A stretch of DNA of 31,816 nucleotides, from assembly GCA_046539045.1 (NCBI GenBank), contig JBKHHU010000015.1, positions 1-31,816 on the forward strand, in the 5' to 3' direction. Source of the stretch: JBKHHU01 sp046539045. GTDB taxonomy: Bacteria; Planctomycetota; Phycisphaerae; SM23-33. The notes beneath the pieces are model-generated. The model saw only the letters and a program-made list of their open reading frames with translations. It did not search any database and was not told the origin of the DNA. The translations under genes and the position numbers were made by a program. This document shows positions 13,528-22,323 of the stretch, in pieces. The number at the start of each line of letters is the position of its first letter. The stretch's first letter is position 1.

Positions 13528-15147
13528 TTACTTGTCGATGGCTTCCTGTTTCTCGCCGGTCAGCAGGTACTGGGCGTAGGCTTTCTGGACCGCGTTGGCC
13601 TTCTCGGCATCCTTCAGCGCCCGGGCGTATTCCTTCGCCTTGGGCCGGTTCCCGGTCGATGCGTGCAGGAAGGCACTGAGGAACAGCAGTTCCGGGTTGG
13701 GTTCCTTCTCCAGCCGCTTGTCCAACGCGCCCAAACGGGCCCGGAACGTGGCAGCGTCCATCATGTCGGTCACGTTGAACCGCGTTTCGATCAGCGGCGG
13801 GAACAGTTCGATCGCCTTCTCGAACCGCATCGAACTGCTGATCGGCTCGCCGGCACCCAGGAACGCCAGACCCAAACCGACACGGGCCATCGGGTTCTGC
13901 GGCTTGGCGACGCTGGCCAGCTTGTATTCTTCGACGGCAGTGTAGAACTTACCCTTCTTGAGGTTGTACTCGCCGCGATTCATGTATCGATTGAAGCGGT
14001 CGTCATTCCTGCCGGCCAGGCGCTTGACCAGAAGCGTGTTGTTGGGCTTGATGACCACGAGCGGTTCGCTGCTGTCGCCTTCCTTTTCTTCGTCGCCCAT
14101 CAAATCTATCGGGTCGCGGCGATCCTCCTTCGGAGTCTCTTCGTCCGTCTCGTCCTCGCCCTTCTGCTTCCGCTCGCGGAACTTCCGCAGCAGGTCGAGG
14201 AACGTATCCTGGCCCTGCTGAGGCAGAAGCTTCTGGTCTGGCGTCCGGGTATCCTTCGCATCCCGTTTGTCGCGTTCGTCGCGTTGATCCGCCACCTGAC
14301 TGGGATCGTCGGTGCGTTTGCTCGGATCCATCTGGCGCCGAGTCGGGTCAAGGCTCCGCTCGCGATCTGTCGGATCCAGACCTGTGACAGCCCCGGTACG
14401 ATTCTCGTCCGGACGGGTCTTCTCGTCCTGCAACTCAGCCAGTTCCTGCATCAATTCCGCCCGCGTCTCAGCATTGGGCACCGCCAGCAGCGACGTTTCC
14501 GGGGTTCTGTAGAGGGGCGTGGTCACGAGCCGCTGATCGATCATCCGCTCACGACCGTCATCAATGCGTCCGGTCAGACTGCTGCGGGTCTGGTAATCGG
14601 GCAGCTGCTGCGTCACCGGCAGCGACAGAATCGCCTGTTGCTCGTCGCTGGAAAATGCCCGATATCCCGCCACGGCGTCGTCGTAAAGTTCGCGAGCCGC
14701 CATGGAAGCGGGCGTCATGTCCCGCACCTGGCTGCTGCCCGGTTCGTTCAACCCGCGGGTGATGCCCGGAAGCCCAAGCACGGTCCGCGACCTCTGCAGG
14801 TAGAGCGACGTTTCGTAAGGCCGACCGTACCGGACCTGGTCCAGCCCCACCGACTCTTGCCTGAACTGCTCCAGGCGCGCCGAAGGCACGTCCAGACGCA
14901 ATTCGTTGTCGGCCCGGTACGGTACCCTGCCGCGGAAGCCCGCCAACCCGGTCACCTGACCGGTGACATAGCGGTTATTGCGCATGCTGTAGTAGCCCGG
15001 AGTCCTCCGGTTCACGCGTCCGCTTCCGATCTGGTAGTTGGCGTCCAGCGCCCTGCCGTCCATACCGCGTACGGTCTGTCCGGCAGCCAGGCTCGCAAGC
15101 CCAGCCAGAACCAACGTCACAAGCAATATGTTATTGATCCGTTTCAT
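13528..15147 (-). CDS. Secreted TPR-repeat protein, planctomycete type
   Basis: 539 residues from ATG 15147, which has AAAGGGG about eight bases upstream; an ATG 42 bases earlier lacks support and would bury the signal peptide. Residues 1-23 (MKRINNILLVTLVLAGLASL then AAG) are a signal peptide. Residues 28-43 contain GRALDANYQIGSG. Residues about 240-365 are a charged, Asp/Arg/Lys/Glu-rich, proline-containing disordered linker. Residues about 385-535 contain tetratricopeptide-like helix pairs (RYMNRGEYNLKKGKFYTAVEEY, ARVGLGLAFLGAGEP, LLFLSAFLHASTGN). It is probably periplasmic or surface-associated and scaffolds other proteins; no enzymatic motif. Single-gene unit with its own terminator. Family function unknown. 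Confidence 0.85.
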   Translation of the reverse strand: MKRINNILLVTLVLAGLASLAAGQTVRGMDGRALDANYQIGSGRVNRRTPGYYSMRNNRYVTGQVTGLAGFRGRVPYRADNELRLDVPSARLEQFRQESVGLDQVRYGRPYETSLYLQRSRTVLGLPGITRGLNEPGSSQVRDMTPASMAARELYDDAVAGYRAFSSDEQQAILSLPVTQQLPDYQTRSSLTGRIDDGRERMIDQRLVTTPLYRTPETSLLAVPNAETRAELMQELAELQDEKTRPDENRTGAVTGLDPTDRERSLDPTRRQMDPSKRTDDPSQVADQRDERDKRDAKDTRTPDQKLLPQQGQDTFLDLLRKFRERKQKGEDETDEETPKEDRRDPIDLMGDEEKEGDSSEPLVVIKPNNTLLVKRLAGRNDDRFNRYMNRGEYNLKKGKFYTAVEEYKLASVAKPQNPMARVGLGLAFLGAGEPISSSMRFEKAIELFPPLIETRFNVTDMMDAATFRARLGALDKRLEKEPNPELLFLSAFLHASTGNRPKAKEYARALKDAEKANAVQKAYAQYLLTGEKQEAIDK

Positions 15148-15841
15148 GATGCGCCCCTTTCGAGCGATCAAACCAGTATGTTTTGGCATCTTGCCCTGGT
15201 TTCTCTCTATTGTATTTTAGCGATCGCATCGTGAATCGCCATTAGCCGTCGGACTTCCGCAAACGGCGGCGCGATGTCGCTCCCGCACGGGAATCGACGA
15301 ATGCCTCGGACGGCTGCGGGCACGGCGGGAAATTCCTCGCCGGTGCCGTCGTTTCGATGTCGAACGTCTTGTCACTGCAAGTTCTCCAGCCGGACAGCCG
15401 GTGCTCCGGCGCCCCACTCATGGATCCCGATGCCGATGAACCATCGTACCACACTCTGGCCTCTATCGTTTCATCGGCGGATTCGGTTGTCTCTACAAGT
15501 AATTCTATGGACGCCGCAGGTGGATTTCAGATTCGCCGACTCTTCAGGATCACCTGCGGTAACGCTGATTTAGACGTTTGAGGTGCCGTGCGGGTTCCGT
15601 ATTTGCGTTTAGCTTGCTGGCGCATGACGCGGCCGTTTGCTTTCGCATATCGAGGGCGACTACCATGCTACGTGCCCGGATGGCGATGATTTGTCCTGCG
15701 GAAGAATGTTTCCGGCAGGAAGATCAGTAATCCTTCTGCCTCCAATGGCCGATATCATTCCAGACGTCTTACCCCGGCGGAAGGGCTCTGTTGTGCCCGC
15801 CGCCCCTGTTTGTAGTTCTGCCAAAGGAAGTCCATAGTTCC
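15148..15841. other. 694-base divergent intergenic region between the TPR gene and glgP
   Basis: On the TPR side, AAACCAG (15170-15176) pairs with CTGGTTT (15196-15202) in the likely leader, and a minus-strand TACAAT (-10-like) lies at 15214-15209 without a clear -35. On the glgP side there are two hairpins, TCCTGCGGAA with TTCCGGCAGGA (15694-15720, one bulge) and GGCGG-aa-GGGC with GCCC-g-CCGCC (15776-15804), just before the ribosome site. The middle (about 15240-15690) shows nothing I recognise; a 74-codon reading frame at 15357-15581 has no Shine-Dalgarno and is treated as unsupported. Confidence 0.5.
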
Positions 15842-18400
15842 ATGCGACCGCTAAGAACGTTTACGATCGAGCCCTCTCTTCCGGACAAACTGTCCGGATT
15901 GCAGGAAATCGCCCACAATCTCCGATGGTGTTGGTCCGGAGACGCTTTGGACCTGTTCCGGCGCCTCGACCACAGACTCTGGGAAGAATGCTACCATAAC
16001 CCCGTCCAGATGCTCGGACGCATCAGCCAGGAACGGCTGGTCGAAATGAGCGATGATGAAGGCTTCCTGGCCCACCTCCGCCGGGTGCTCAAGGAACTTC
16101 GCGAGTACATGGCCAGCCCCGGTTGGTATACCCGCGAGTACGGAGAGTCCGACCAGCCTCAGATCGCCTATTTCTGCGCCGAATACGGCATCAGCGAATG
16201 CCTGCCGATTTACTCCGGCGGGTTGGGCATACTTGCCGGCGATCACCTGAAGAGCGCCTCGGACCTGCACCTGCCGATGGTGGCTGTGGGGCTGCTCTAT
16301 CAGCAGGGATACTTCCGCCAGCGCCTTAATGCCGACGGATGGCAGTTGGAACTGTTCCCCCGCAACGATTTCCACAACATGCCCCTCCAGCCGGTAAACG
16401 ACAGCGACGGCGAACCGGTTTCGATCACCATCGACATCCTCGGAAGGACCGTTCGGGCCCGCGTGTGGAAGGTGCAGGTCGGCAGGATTCCGCTGTACCT
16501 GCTGGACAGCAATGTTCCGTCCAACACACCGGAAGACCGCCATATCACCGCCCAGTTGTACGGTGGCGATCAGGAAATGCGGATAAAGCAGGAGATTCTT
16601 CTGGGCATTGGTGGCGTGCGGATGCTCCGGGAACTGGCAATCCGCCCCAAGACATACCACATGAATGAAGGGCATTCGGCGTTTCTGAGTCTGGAGCGGA
16701 TACGCCTGATGATGGCTGAGCAGAGCGTCAACTTCAATGATGCGTCCGAGGTGGTTCGCGCTTCGACGATCTTCACTACGCATACCCCGGTCCCAGCAGG
16801 TAATGATGCCTTCGAGCCGTGGTTGATCGACAGGCACTTCGAGAAGTACTGGCCGCAGCTGGGCCTTACGCGAGAAAAATTCCTCTCCTACGGCCGACAG
16901 GAACCCGGCAACAAAGACGAACCGATGAACCTGACCGTGCTGAGCTTGCGGCTGAGCACGTTCCGTAACGGTGTCAGCGAACTCCACGGGCAGGTCAGCC
17001 GTAAGCTCTGGGCCAACGTCTGGCCGAATATCCCGGAGCAGGAAGTCCCGATCGATCACATCACAAACGGGATTCACACGCGCACGTGGATCTCGCACGA
17101 CATGGCCGACCTGCTGAACCGCTATCTCGGCCCGGAATGGTCCGAGAAGATGCCGACATCGAGCACGTGGAAATCGGTCGACCAGATTCCCGACAGCGAG
17201 TTGTGGCGAACCCATGAACGCCGGCGCGAGCGGCTTGTTGCCTTCTGCCGACGGCGGTTGTCGATGCAGTTGCGGAAACGTGGAGCGAGTTCGGCAGAGC
17301 TGGCAGCCGCGGAAGAGGCACTGGATCCGGAAGCTTTGACCATCGGATTCGCGCGGCGATTCGCAACATACAAACGGGCGAGTCTGCTGTTCACGGATAC
17401 CGAGCGACTGGCGCGGCTGCTGAACCAGCCCGGACGCCGCGTGCAGATCATCTTTGCCGGGAAAGCGCACCCACGGGACAATCCGGGCAAGGATCTGATC
17501 CGCCAGATCATCCACACCTGTCGGCTGGAGCCGTTCCGCCGCTCGCTGCTGTTCCTGGAAGACTACGACATGAACGTGGCGCGGTACCTGGTGCAGGGCG
17601 TGGACGTGTGGCTGAATACGCCTCTGCGTCCGATGGAGGCGTCCGGAACGAGCGGGATGAAGGTCAGCGCCAACGGCGGACTGAACCTTTCGATTCCCGA
17701 CGGCTGGTGGGCCGAGGGATACGACAGCAGCGTCGGATGGGCCATCGGCTCGGGCGAAACCTATGACGATCTGGACTACCAGAACGCGGTGGAGTCGCAG
17801 GCTCTGTACGACCTGATCGAGAAAGAGATCGTGCCACTTTACTACGAGCGCGGTGCGGACAATCTGCCTCGCGGATGGATCGCCAAGATGAAGGCGTCGA
17901 TAGCGAAGCTCACGCCGATCTACAGCACCAACCGGATGGTGCGGGACTACTCGCGGAAGTTCTACTTTCCGGCTACGCAGAACTTCGCCGCCCTCTCCGA
18001 GAACAACCTGGCCAAGGCCAAGGACAACGCCGGTTGGCGGTGGAAAGTGACCAATCACTTCCCGAAGCTCAAGATCGAGAGCGTCAACGACAATATGGAT
18101 GTTCGAGGCAAGGGAGCTCGCGTAGGCCAGCCGGTGAAGGTTACCGCGGTGATCGATCCGGGCGAACTGGACACGGATGCGCTGCAGGTTGAGCTCTACT
18201 ATGGCCGGCTCGACGGCGACGGGCAACTCACCGAGGGGACCGCCCTGGCGATGGAGCAGGTGTCCGTGGACAAGGGCAAGGCAAAATATTCGGTGGAGAT
18301 GCCCTGCCGCCGGAGCGGCCTGACCGGATACACCGTCCGGGTGCTGCCCAAGGGCGGAACCGGCGATCCCCGCGAACTCGGCCTGATCAAGTGGGCGTGA
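15842..18400 (+). CDS. glgP: Alpha-glucan (glycogen/maltodextrin) phosphorylase, GT35
   Basis: 852 residues. It releases glucose-1-phosphate from alpha-1,4-glucan ends using phosphate and pyridoxal phosphate. The protein belongs to the short bacterial/archaeal 'alpha-glucan family phosphorylase' group: an N-terminal DUF3417-like region (AHNLRWCWSGDALDLFRRLD), then AYFCAEYGISECLPIYSGG, GDHLKSASDLHLPMVAVG, HMNEGHSAFLSLERIR, TNGIHTRTW, and EASGTSGMKVSANGG with Lys607 as the PLP lysine. The C-terminal 100 residues are beta-rich (DPGELDTDALQVELYYG). Start ATG 15842 is preceded by AAAGGAAG about 11 bases away; an ATG 51 bases upstream is in frame but poor. Followed after 13 bases by a structured element and a terminator. 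With the GH57 enzyme it implies storage glucan turnover. Confidence 0.95.
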   Translation: MRPLRTFTIEPSLPDKLSGLQEIAHNLRWCWSGDALDLFRRLDHRLWEECYHNPVQMLGRISQERLVEMSDDEGFLAHLRRVLKELREYMASPGWYTREYGESDQPQIAYFCAEYGISECLPIYSGGLGILAGDHLKSASDLHLPMVAVGLLYQQGYFRQRLNADGWQLELFPRNDFHNMPLQPVNDSDGEPVSITIDILGRTVRARVWKVQVGRIPLYLLDSNVPSNTPEDRHITAQLYGGDQEMRIKQEILLGIGGVRMLRELAIRPKTYHMNEGHSAFLSLERIRLMMAEQSVNFNDASEVVRASTIFTTHTPVPAGNDAFEPWLIDRHFEKYWPQLGLTREKFLSYGRQEPGNKDEPMNLTVLSLRLSTFRNGVSELHGQVSRKLWANVWPNIPEQEVPIDHITNGIHTRTWISHDMADLLNRYLGPEWSEKMPTSSTWKSVDQIPDSELWRTHERRRERLVAFCRRRLSMQLRKRGASSAELAAAEEALDPEALTIGFARRFATYKRASLLFTDTERLARLLNQPGRRVQIIFAGKAHPRDNPGKDLIRQIIHTCRLEPFRRSLLFLEDYDMNVARYLVQGVDVWLNTPLRPMEASGTSGMKVSANGGLNLSIPDGWWAEGYDSSVGWAIGSGETYDDLDYQNAVESQALYDLIEKEIVPLYYERGADNLPRGWIAKMKASIAKLTPIYSTNRMVRDYSRKFYFPATQNFAALSENNLAKAKDNAGWRWKVTNHFPKLKIESVNDNMDVRGKGARVGQPVKVTAVIDPGELDTDALQVELYYGRLDGDGQLTEGTALAMEQVSVDKGKAKYSVEMPCRRSGLTGYTVRVLPKGGTGDPRELGLIKWA

Positions 18401-18413
18401 GGATGCTGATCCG

Positions 18414-18576
18414 CTAGAGTGAGTGACAGAAGTAATTTCGTGGTTCAGCGTCGGCGAAAGCGTCCCTGACAAGGACGGCGATGCAGGCAATGCCGTAGCA
18501 TGGCTGAAGCAGCCGGATGCAGGCAGGGACGTTTGCAGCCAGCTGAACCGGAAAAGAGTTTTGTCACTCGCTCTAG
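18414..18576 (+). ncRNA. Highly structured 163-nt element, possible noncoding RNA
   Basis: The ends pair over 15 bp with one G-U (18414-18428 with 18562-18576; CTAGAGTGAGTGACA against TGTCACTCGCTCTAG). Inside are nested GGTTCAGC (18442-18449) with GCTGAACC (18542-18549), then CGTCCCTG (18461-18468) with CAGGGACG (18524-18531), closing onto two hairpins: ACGGC/GCCGT (18475-18496) and GCATGGCT/AGCC..ATGC (18498-18520). This makes a long interrupted rod ending in a three-way junction. It starts 13 bases after the glgP stop and is 42 bases before a strong terminator, so it would be transcribed with glgP or alone. Alternatives: 6S-like RNA, a 3' UTR regulator, or a MITE with 15-bp inverted ends. 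No family recognised. Confidence 0.5.
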
Positions 18577-18618
18577 ATCGCCGGTTCGTTGATTCGCCAG
18601 ATTGTCAATTCGTGAACC

Positions 18619-18650
18619 ACGTGGTGGGTTTTCCAACCCACCACGTTTTT
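18619..18650 (+). terminator. Strong Rho-independent terminator
   Basis: CGTGGTGGGTT (18620-18630), loop TTCC, AACCCACCACG (18635-18645), then TTTTT. It ends the glgP/structured-element transcript. Confidence 0.9.
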
Positions 18651-18765
18651 GCGCGCCCTCTGCCGGCGGACGTCGAAAAAAGCACCGAGGACCAGCATGG
18701 TTGCCAACCATACCACGCTCACGCCGTCCTGAAGTCTGCGAACTGAACGCCGCAGAGTATTATCT

Positions 18766-18794
18766 TTGACAATCGCTGCCTATCGGCTGACAAT
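18766..18794 (+). promoter_or_regulatory. Predicted sigma70-type promoter of hisI
   Basis: TTGACA (18766-18771), 17 bases, GACAAT (18789-18794). The leader would be about 90 bases and contains a hairpin, GGCCCATCG (18807-18815) with CGATGGGCC (18824-18832). No T run follows the hairpin and no histidine-rich leader peptide is seen, so classical attenuation is not supported. The rest of 18651-18765 shows only a small dyad at 18697-18711. Confidence 0.6.
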
Positions 18795-18892
18795 TTGGGC
18801 GATACTGGCCCATCGACGGTTTTCGATGGGCCGTCATCATTCCGGGCACCATGGTGGTCGGCCCGTCAGGACGAACCGTAAGGAGTTGCAAC

Positions 18893-19288
18893 GTGAAGAT
18901 TTCCGAGCAGACCATTTCGGAGCTGAAGTACAATCACCAGGGGCTGATTCCTGCAGTCTGCGTCGACGCGGACACAAAGCAGGTGCTGATGGTTGCTTAC
19001 ATGAACGCCGACAGCCTTCGCGACACCGTCGAGAAGGGCAAAACCCACTTCTGGTCGCGGTCGCGGCAGAAATATTGGATGAAAGGCGAGAGTTCCGGCC
19101 ACACGCAGGAAGTCCGGGCGATCTACACCGATTGCGACAAGGACACGCTCGTGGTCGAAGTGAAACAGAACGGCGCCGCCTGCCACGAGGGCTACTACTC
19201 CTGCTTCTTCCGCAAGCTCAACGAGGACGGCACCTGGGACGAACAGGGCGAGAAGCTGTTCAATCCGGACGACGTCTACAAGAAGTAG
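18893..19288 (+). CDS. hisI: Phosphoribosyl-AMP cyclohydrolase
   Basis: 131 residues, the single-domain HisI without the HisE pyrophosphohydrolase. It opens the purine ring of phosphoribosyl-AMP, the third step of histidine synthesis, in the cytoplasm. Seen: VLMVAYMNADSL at 31-42, THFWSRSRQKYWMKGESSGH at 51-70, and the metal set TDCDKD (D80, C81, D82, D84) with C97 and C104 in AACHEGYYSC, which match the magnesium and zinc ligands. The start is GTG 18893 because AAGGAG lies seven bases upstream; an ATG at 18851 would add 14 unrelated residues. No other his genes are nearby. trkH begins 51 bases downstream and may share the transcript. Confidence 0.94.
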   Translation: MKISEQTISELKYNHQGLIPAVCVDADTKQVLMVAYMNADSLRDTVEKGKTHFWSRSRQKYWMKGESSGHTQEVRAIYTDCDKDTLVVEVKQNGAACHEGYYSCFFRKLNEDGTWDEQGEKLFNPDDVYKK

Positions 19289-19339
19289 ACAACCCTCCGA
19301 AGCGCCCGACCCGCGGCACGGACGACCAGGGAACTCACC

Positions 19340-21598
19340 ATGCGCACCAGACGCAGCAGACTCAAAACGAAGGCCGAACCGACCGGGACGGCGGTTCTTG
19401 CCCTGCACACCATTCTGAGTGTGCTGGGCCTGCTGGCGTGTGTTCCGCTGGTGCTGGAGGTCCTTGGCGTTGATCTGCCACAACCGATCCTGCTGCACCT
19501 GGCCGAGAGTCTCGTGCTGCTGGGATTCATGGTCGACCATTTTCGGCGGATCTACACCGAGCGCCGCACGACATGGCTGTGGAACTGGGATCTGGCCATT
19601 GGGACGCTCGGCCTGATTGCTCTGGCAACCATGACCGCCGAGCACGTGCTGAATCTCCTGCCGCCGACGACATTGCTTCGGGTGGTGCAGCTGCTGGCGG
19701 TTCTCGGCTTCACCGCGGGGCGATTGGTCCGGCTCGCCCGGGCAATTCCGGACGTGGCCACCGCGTTGGACATCATCCTGGCGGTCACGGGAGCGGCGGC
19801 AGTGGTCACGCTTGTGCTGGAATACGGATTCCGCCCGCCCTACCCGGTCGGCCCTGGCATCCTGCTGAATGCCCAGCGGGTGATTATCGTAGTGTTCGTG
19901 CTGGACCGCGTTCTGCGTCTGGTGTTTTCGCGGGCGCCGCTGGAGTACCTGAAAGAAAACTGGATCGACTTCGGCCTCATCGCCGGAGCGGTGGTGGTCA
20001 TCGCCATCAGCTATCAGATGCGTCTGAAGGTGGTGTCGGTCGGTACGTTGTACGTGTTCATCTCGCAGGCGTACATTCTGATCACGCTGCTGCTTCGCGG
20101 GATCACCGTCAACATCCGCCTGGCCGAAAGTGGGCTGCCTCCAACGTGGCTGCTGATCGGCAGCTTTCTGGGGTTGATCCTGGTCGGGTCCGGCCTGCTG
20201 GTGCTCCCGGCCAGCCATCCCGAAGGCGTGCGTATGCCGTACGACGACGCGCTGTTCACCGCCACCAGCGCCACCTGCGTGACCGGGCTGATCGTGGTGG
20301 ATACCGGCTCGGATTTCACGCCGTTCGGACAGGCGGTAATCCTCGTGCTCATCCAACTGGGCGGGCTGGGGATCATGCTGTTCGGAACGGTCATGGCCAT
20401 GCTGGTCGGCAAGGGCCTGACGGTGCGCGGCTCTTCGGCCATCGGCGAAATGATGGCAACCGAGAAGCTCGGCCGGTTCCGCAGTGCGGCCATCTTCCTG
20501 CTGGTCATAACACTGCTGACCGAGATCGTCGGGGCGTCGCTGCTGTACCCGATGTTTCGGGCCGTTCCGGACACCACCACCGGCAAAGCGGTGTGGGACA
20601 GCGTTTTCCACAGCATTTCGGCGTTCTGCAACGCTGGATTCAGCCTATACGCCAAGAACCTCGCTGCCGGCGTGGATCCGAGCGGAGCCGACGCGTGGGC
20701 CAGACCCCTTCGCAACCATTGGCAGATTCTGGGGGTTATGGCTCCGCTGATTGTGCTGGGCGGGCTGGGCTTCCCGGTGCTGGAAGACTGCTGGAGATGG
20801 CTGCGACGCAGAATCAAACGCCTGGCGCAGCGGTCGATCGGAAAGAACGTCATCGGACCTCCGCCGCGACTGACGCTGCACTCGAAGCTGGTGCTGACCA
20901 CGTCGGTGGTCCTGATTCTGGTCGGCGCGATCGTTCTGATGATGATCGAACCGCTGCCAGGCCGGGGCGAAGGACGCATCGGCCTGAGCGAGATCAAGGA
21001 TGCCCCCGAACCGATCGGCGACTGGACGCACATGGGCCCGCTGGAGCGGGGTCAACAAGCGCTCTTTGCCAGCGTCACCGCCCGGACCGCGGGGTTCAAC
21101 ACGTTCGACATGGCCGAGCTTTCCACGGCGGGCAAGATGTGGATGTGTTTTCTGATGGCGATCGGCGGGAGCCCTGCCAGCACCGCCGGCGGGATGAAGA
21201 CCGCTACCTTCGCCCTGCTGTTGCTGGCGACGCTGGGCGTACTGCGCCGGCGCGAGGAGGTGGAGCTGTTTCACCGCTCGCTGGCCCAGGAACTGCTGCG
21301 AAAGGCAACCACGCTGGCGACGCTTTACATGTTCCTGGTGATCGTCACCACGCTCCTTCTGTCGGTGGCGTTGCGAGGAGTCCCGTTTGACGACGTGATG
21401 TTCGAGGCCTTCAGCGCATGTGGAACGGTGGGGCTCTCCACCGGCGTTACCGGGAAGCTGGACCTCTTCGGCAAGCTGGTGGTGATCGGAGCGATGTTCG
21501 CCGGGAGGCTGGGCCCGCTGACGATGCTGCTGGCCCTGATGACGAAAATGCGAACGGCACAATATACTTACCCCACCGAGACGGTGGTTATCGGGTGA
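19340..21598 (+). CDS. trkH: TrkH/KtrB-type potassium transporter with a long N-terminal membrane extension
   Basis: 752 residues, roughly 250-300 longer than usual TrkH/KtrB. The ion-conducting core spans about 270-752 and keeps the four selectivity-filter repeats TCVTGL 312-317, CNAGF 430-434, RTAGF 582-586 and GTVGLS 695-700, plus GRLGPLT 722-728. Residues 1-265 hold about six hydrophobic segments including two similar units, FMVDHFRRIYTERRTTWLWN and FVLDRVLRLVFSRAPLEYLK, reminiscent of S2-S3 parts of voltage-sensor-like domains. Function: potassium uptake with a cytoplasmic RCK partner, encoded next. ATG 19340 follows AGGGAA. The stop is four bases before trkA, implying co-translation. 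Confidence 0.93.
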   Translation: MRTRRSRLKTKAEPTGTAVLALHTILSVLGLLACVPLVLEVLGVDLPQPILLHLAESLVLLGFMVDHFRRIYTERRTTWLWNWDLAIGTLGLIALATMTAEHVLNLLPPTTLLRVVQLLAVLGFTAGRLVRLARAIPDVATALDIILAVTGAAAVVTLVLEYGFRPPYPVGPGILLNAQRVIIVVFVLDRVLRLVFSRAPLEYLKENWIDFGLIAGAVVVIAISYQMRLKVVSVGTLYVFISQAYILITLLLRGITVNIRLAESGLPPTWLLIGSFLGLILVGSGLLVLPASHPEGVRMPYDDALFTATSATCVTGLIVVDTGSDFTPFGQAVILVLIQLGGLGIMLFGTVMAMLVGKGLTVRGSSAIGEMMATEKLGRFRSAAIFLLVITLLTEIVGASLLYPMFRAVPDTTTGKAVWDSVFHSISAFCNAGFSLYAKNLAAGVDPSGADAWARPLRNHWQILGVMAPLIVLGGLGFPVLEDCWRWLRRRIKRLAQRSIGKNVIGPPPRLTLHSKLVLTTSVVLILVGAIVLMMIEPLPGRGEGRIGLSEIKDAPEPIGDWTHMGPLERGQQALFASVTARTAGFNTFDMAELSTAGKMWMCFLMAIGGSPASTAGGMKTATFALLLLATLGVLRRREEVELFHRSLAQELLRKATTLATLYMFLVIVTTLLLSVALRGVPFDDVMFEAFSACGTVGLSTGVTGKLDLFGKLVVIGAMFAGRLGPLTMLLALMTKMRTAQYTYPTETVVIG

Positions 21599-21602
21599 CA
21601 CC

Positions 21603-22292
21603 ATGAAGAAATTCGCGATTATCGGGCTGGGGCGGTTCGGATCCCGACTGGCTCAACTGTTGACCAACGAGGGCGCGGAAGTCATCGCGGTGGACGCCAA
21701 CCGCGCCCTGATCGACCAGTTGCGGGATACCGTAACGCTGGCCGTCTGCTTGGACAGCATGGACCCGGAGGCCCTCAAGGCTCAGGGTATCGACAAGGTC
21801 GATGTCGCCGTCGTGGGCATTGGTGCGGATTTCGAGTCGGCCGCCCTGACCACCTCGGTGCTCAAGAACCTGGGCGTTGCCCGAGTAATTACCCGTGCGA
21901 CCACCAACACCCGAGCAGCCATCCTCTCGCGTATCGGCGCCGACGACATCGTCAATCCGGAACGAGAAGCGGCCGAGCGCTGGAAAAGCCGCCTGCTGGC
22001 CCCGTCCGTGCTGGATTCGGTCGAACTGGCGGAAGGTTACACGCTCACGCAGGTGCAGGCACCCCCGAGCTTCTACGGGAAATCGCTGGCCCAGCTCCAG
22101 CTCCGCCGAAAATACAAGGTCAACGTCGTGGCCATCCGGCGCACCGATGAAGAGGTCGACGTCGAAGGCATCAAGCGCTCCCGGCAGTACGTAATCTCCG
22201 TACCGATGGCCGAGACCATAATCAAGGAAAATGACGTGCTGCTGCTGATCGGCTCGGAAGAGGCCTGCAAGGATTTCCCCTCCGCTGAGTAA
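21603..22292 (+). CDS. trkA: TrkA/KtrA potassium uptake regulatory subunit (RCK_N plus RCK_C)
   Basis: 229 residues, one RCK_N and one RCK_C domain, the KtrA-like size. It binds nucleotide and gates the TrkH pore at the inner face of the membrane. Seen: Rossmann motif GLGRFG (G8, G10, G13) with Asp31 at the end of the second strand, favouring NAD/ADP-type binding, then RATTNTRAAILSRIGADDIVNPE, and a C-terminal RCK_C from about residue 140 (LTQVQAPPSFYGKSLAQL). It follows trkH by four bases. Confidence 0.94.
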   Translation: MKKFAIIGLGRFGSRLAQLLTNEGAEVIAVDANRALIDQLRDTVTLAVCLDSMDPEALKAQGIDKVDVAVVGIGADFESAALTTSVLKNLGVARVITRATTNTRAAILSRIGADDIVNPEREAAERWKSRLLAPSVLDSVELAEGYTLTQVQAPPSFYGKSLAQLQLRRKYKVNVVAIRRTDEEVDVEGIKRSRQYVISVPMAETIIKENDVLLLIGSEEACKDFPSAE

Positions 22293-22323
22293 GGCGAGCC
22301 GGCCCTGCCTGCGCCGAGAGAGT

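Noticed and set aside
13663..15234. 523-codon plus-strand frame across the TPR gene
   Set aside because: Antisense shadow; the minus-strand frame has a signal peptide and ribosome site.
15851..18490. 879-codon open frame on the minus strand across glgP
   Set aside because: It is fully antisense to a clearly recognised enzyme; long antisense frames are expected in GC-rich DNA with biased third positions, and its translation shows no domain.
18423..18746. 107-codon frame over the structured element
   Set aside because: No ribosome site, no conserved look, and it runs through the stems and the terminator.
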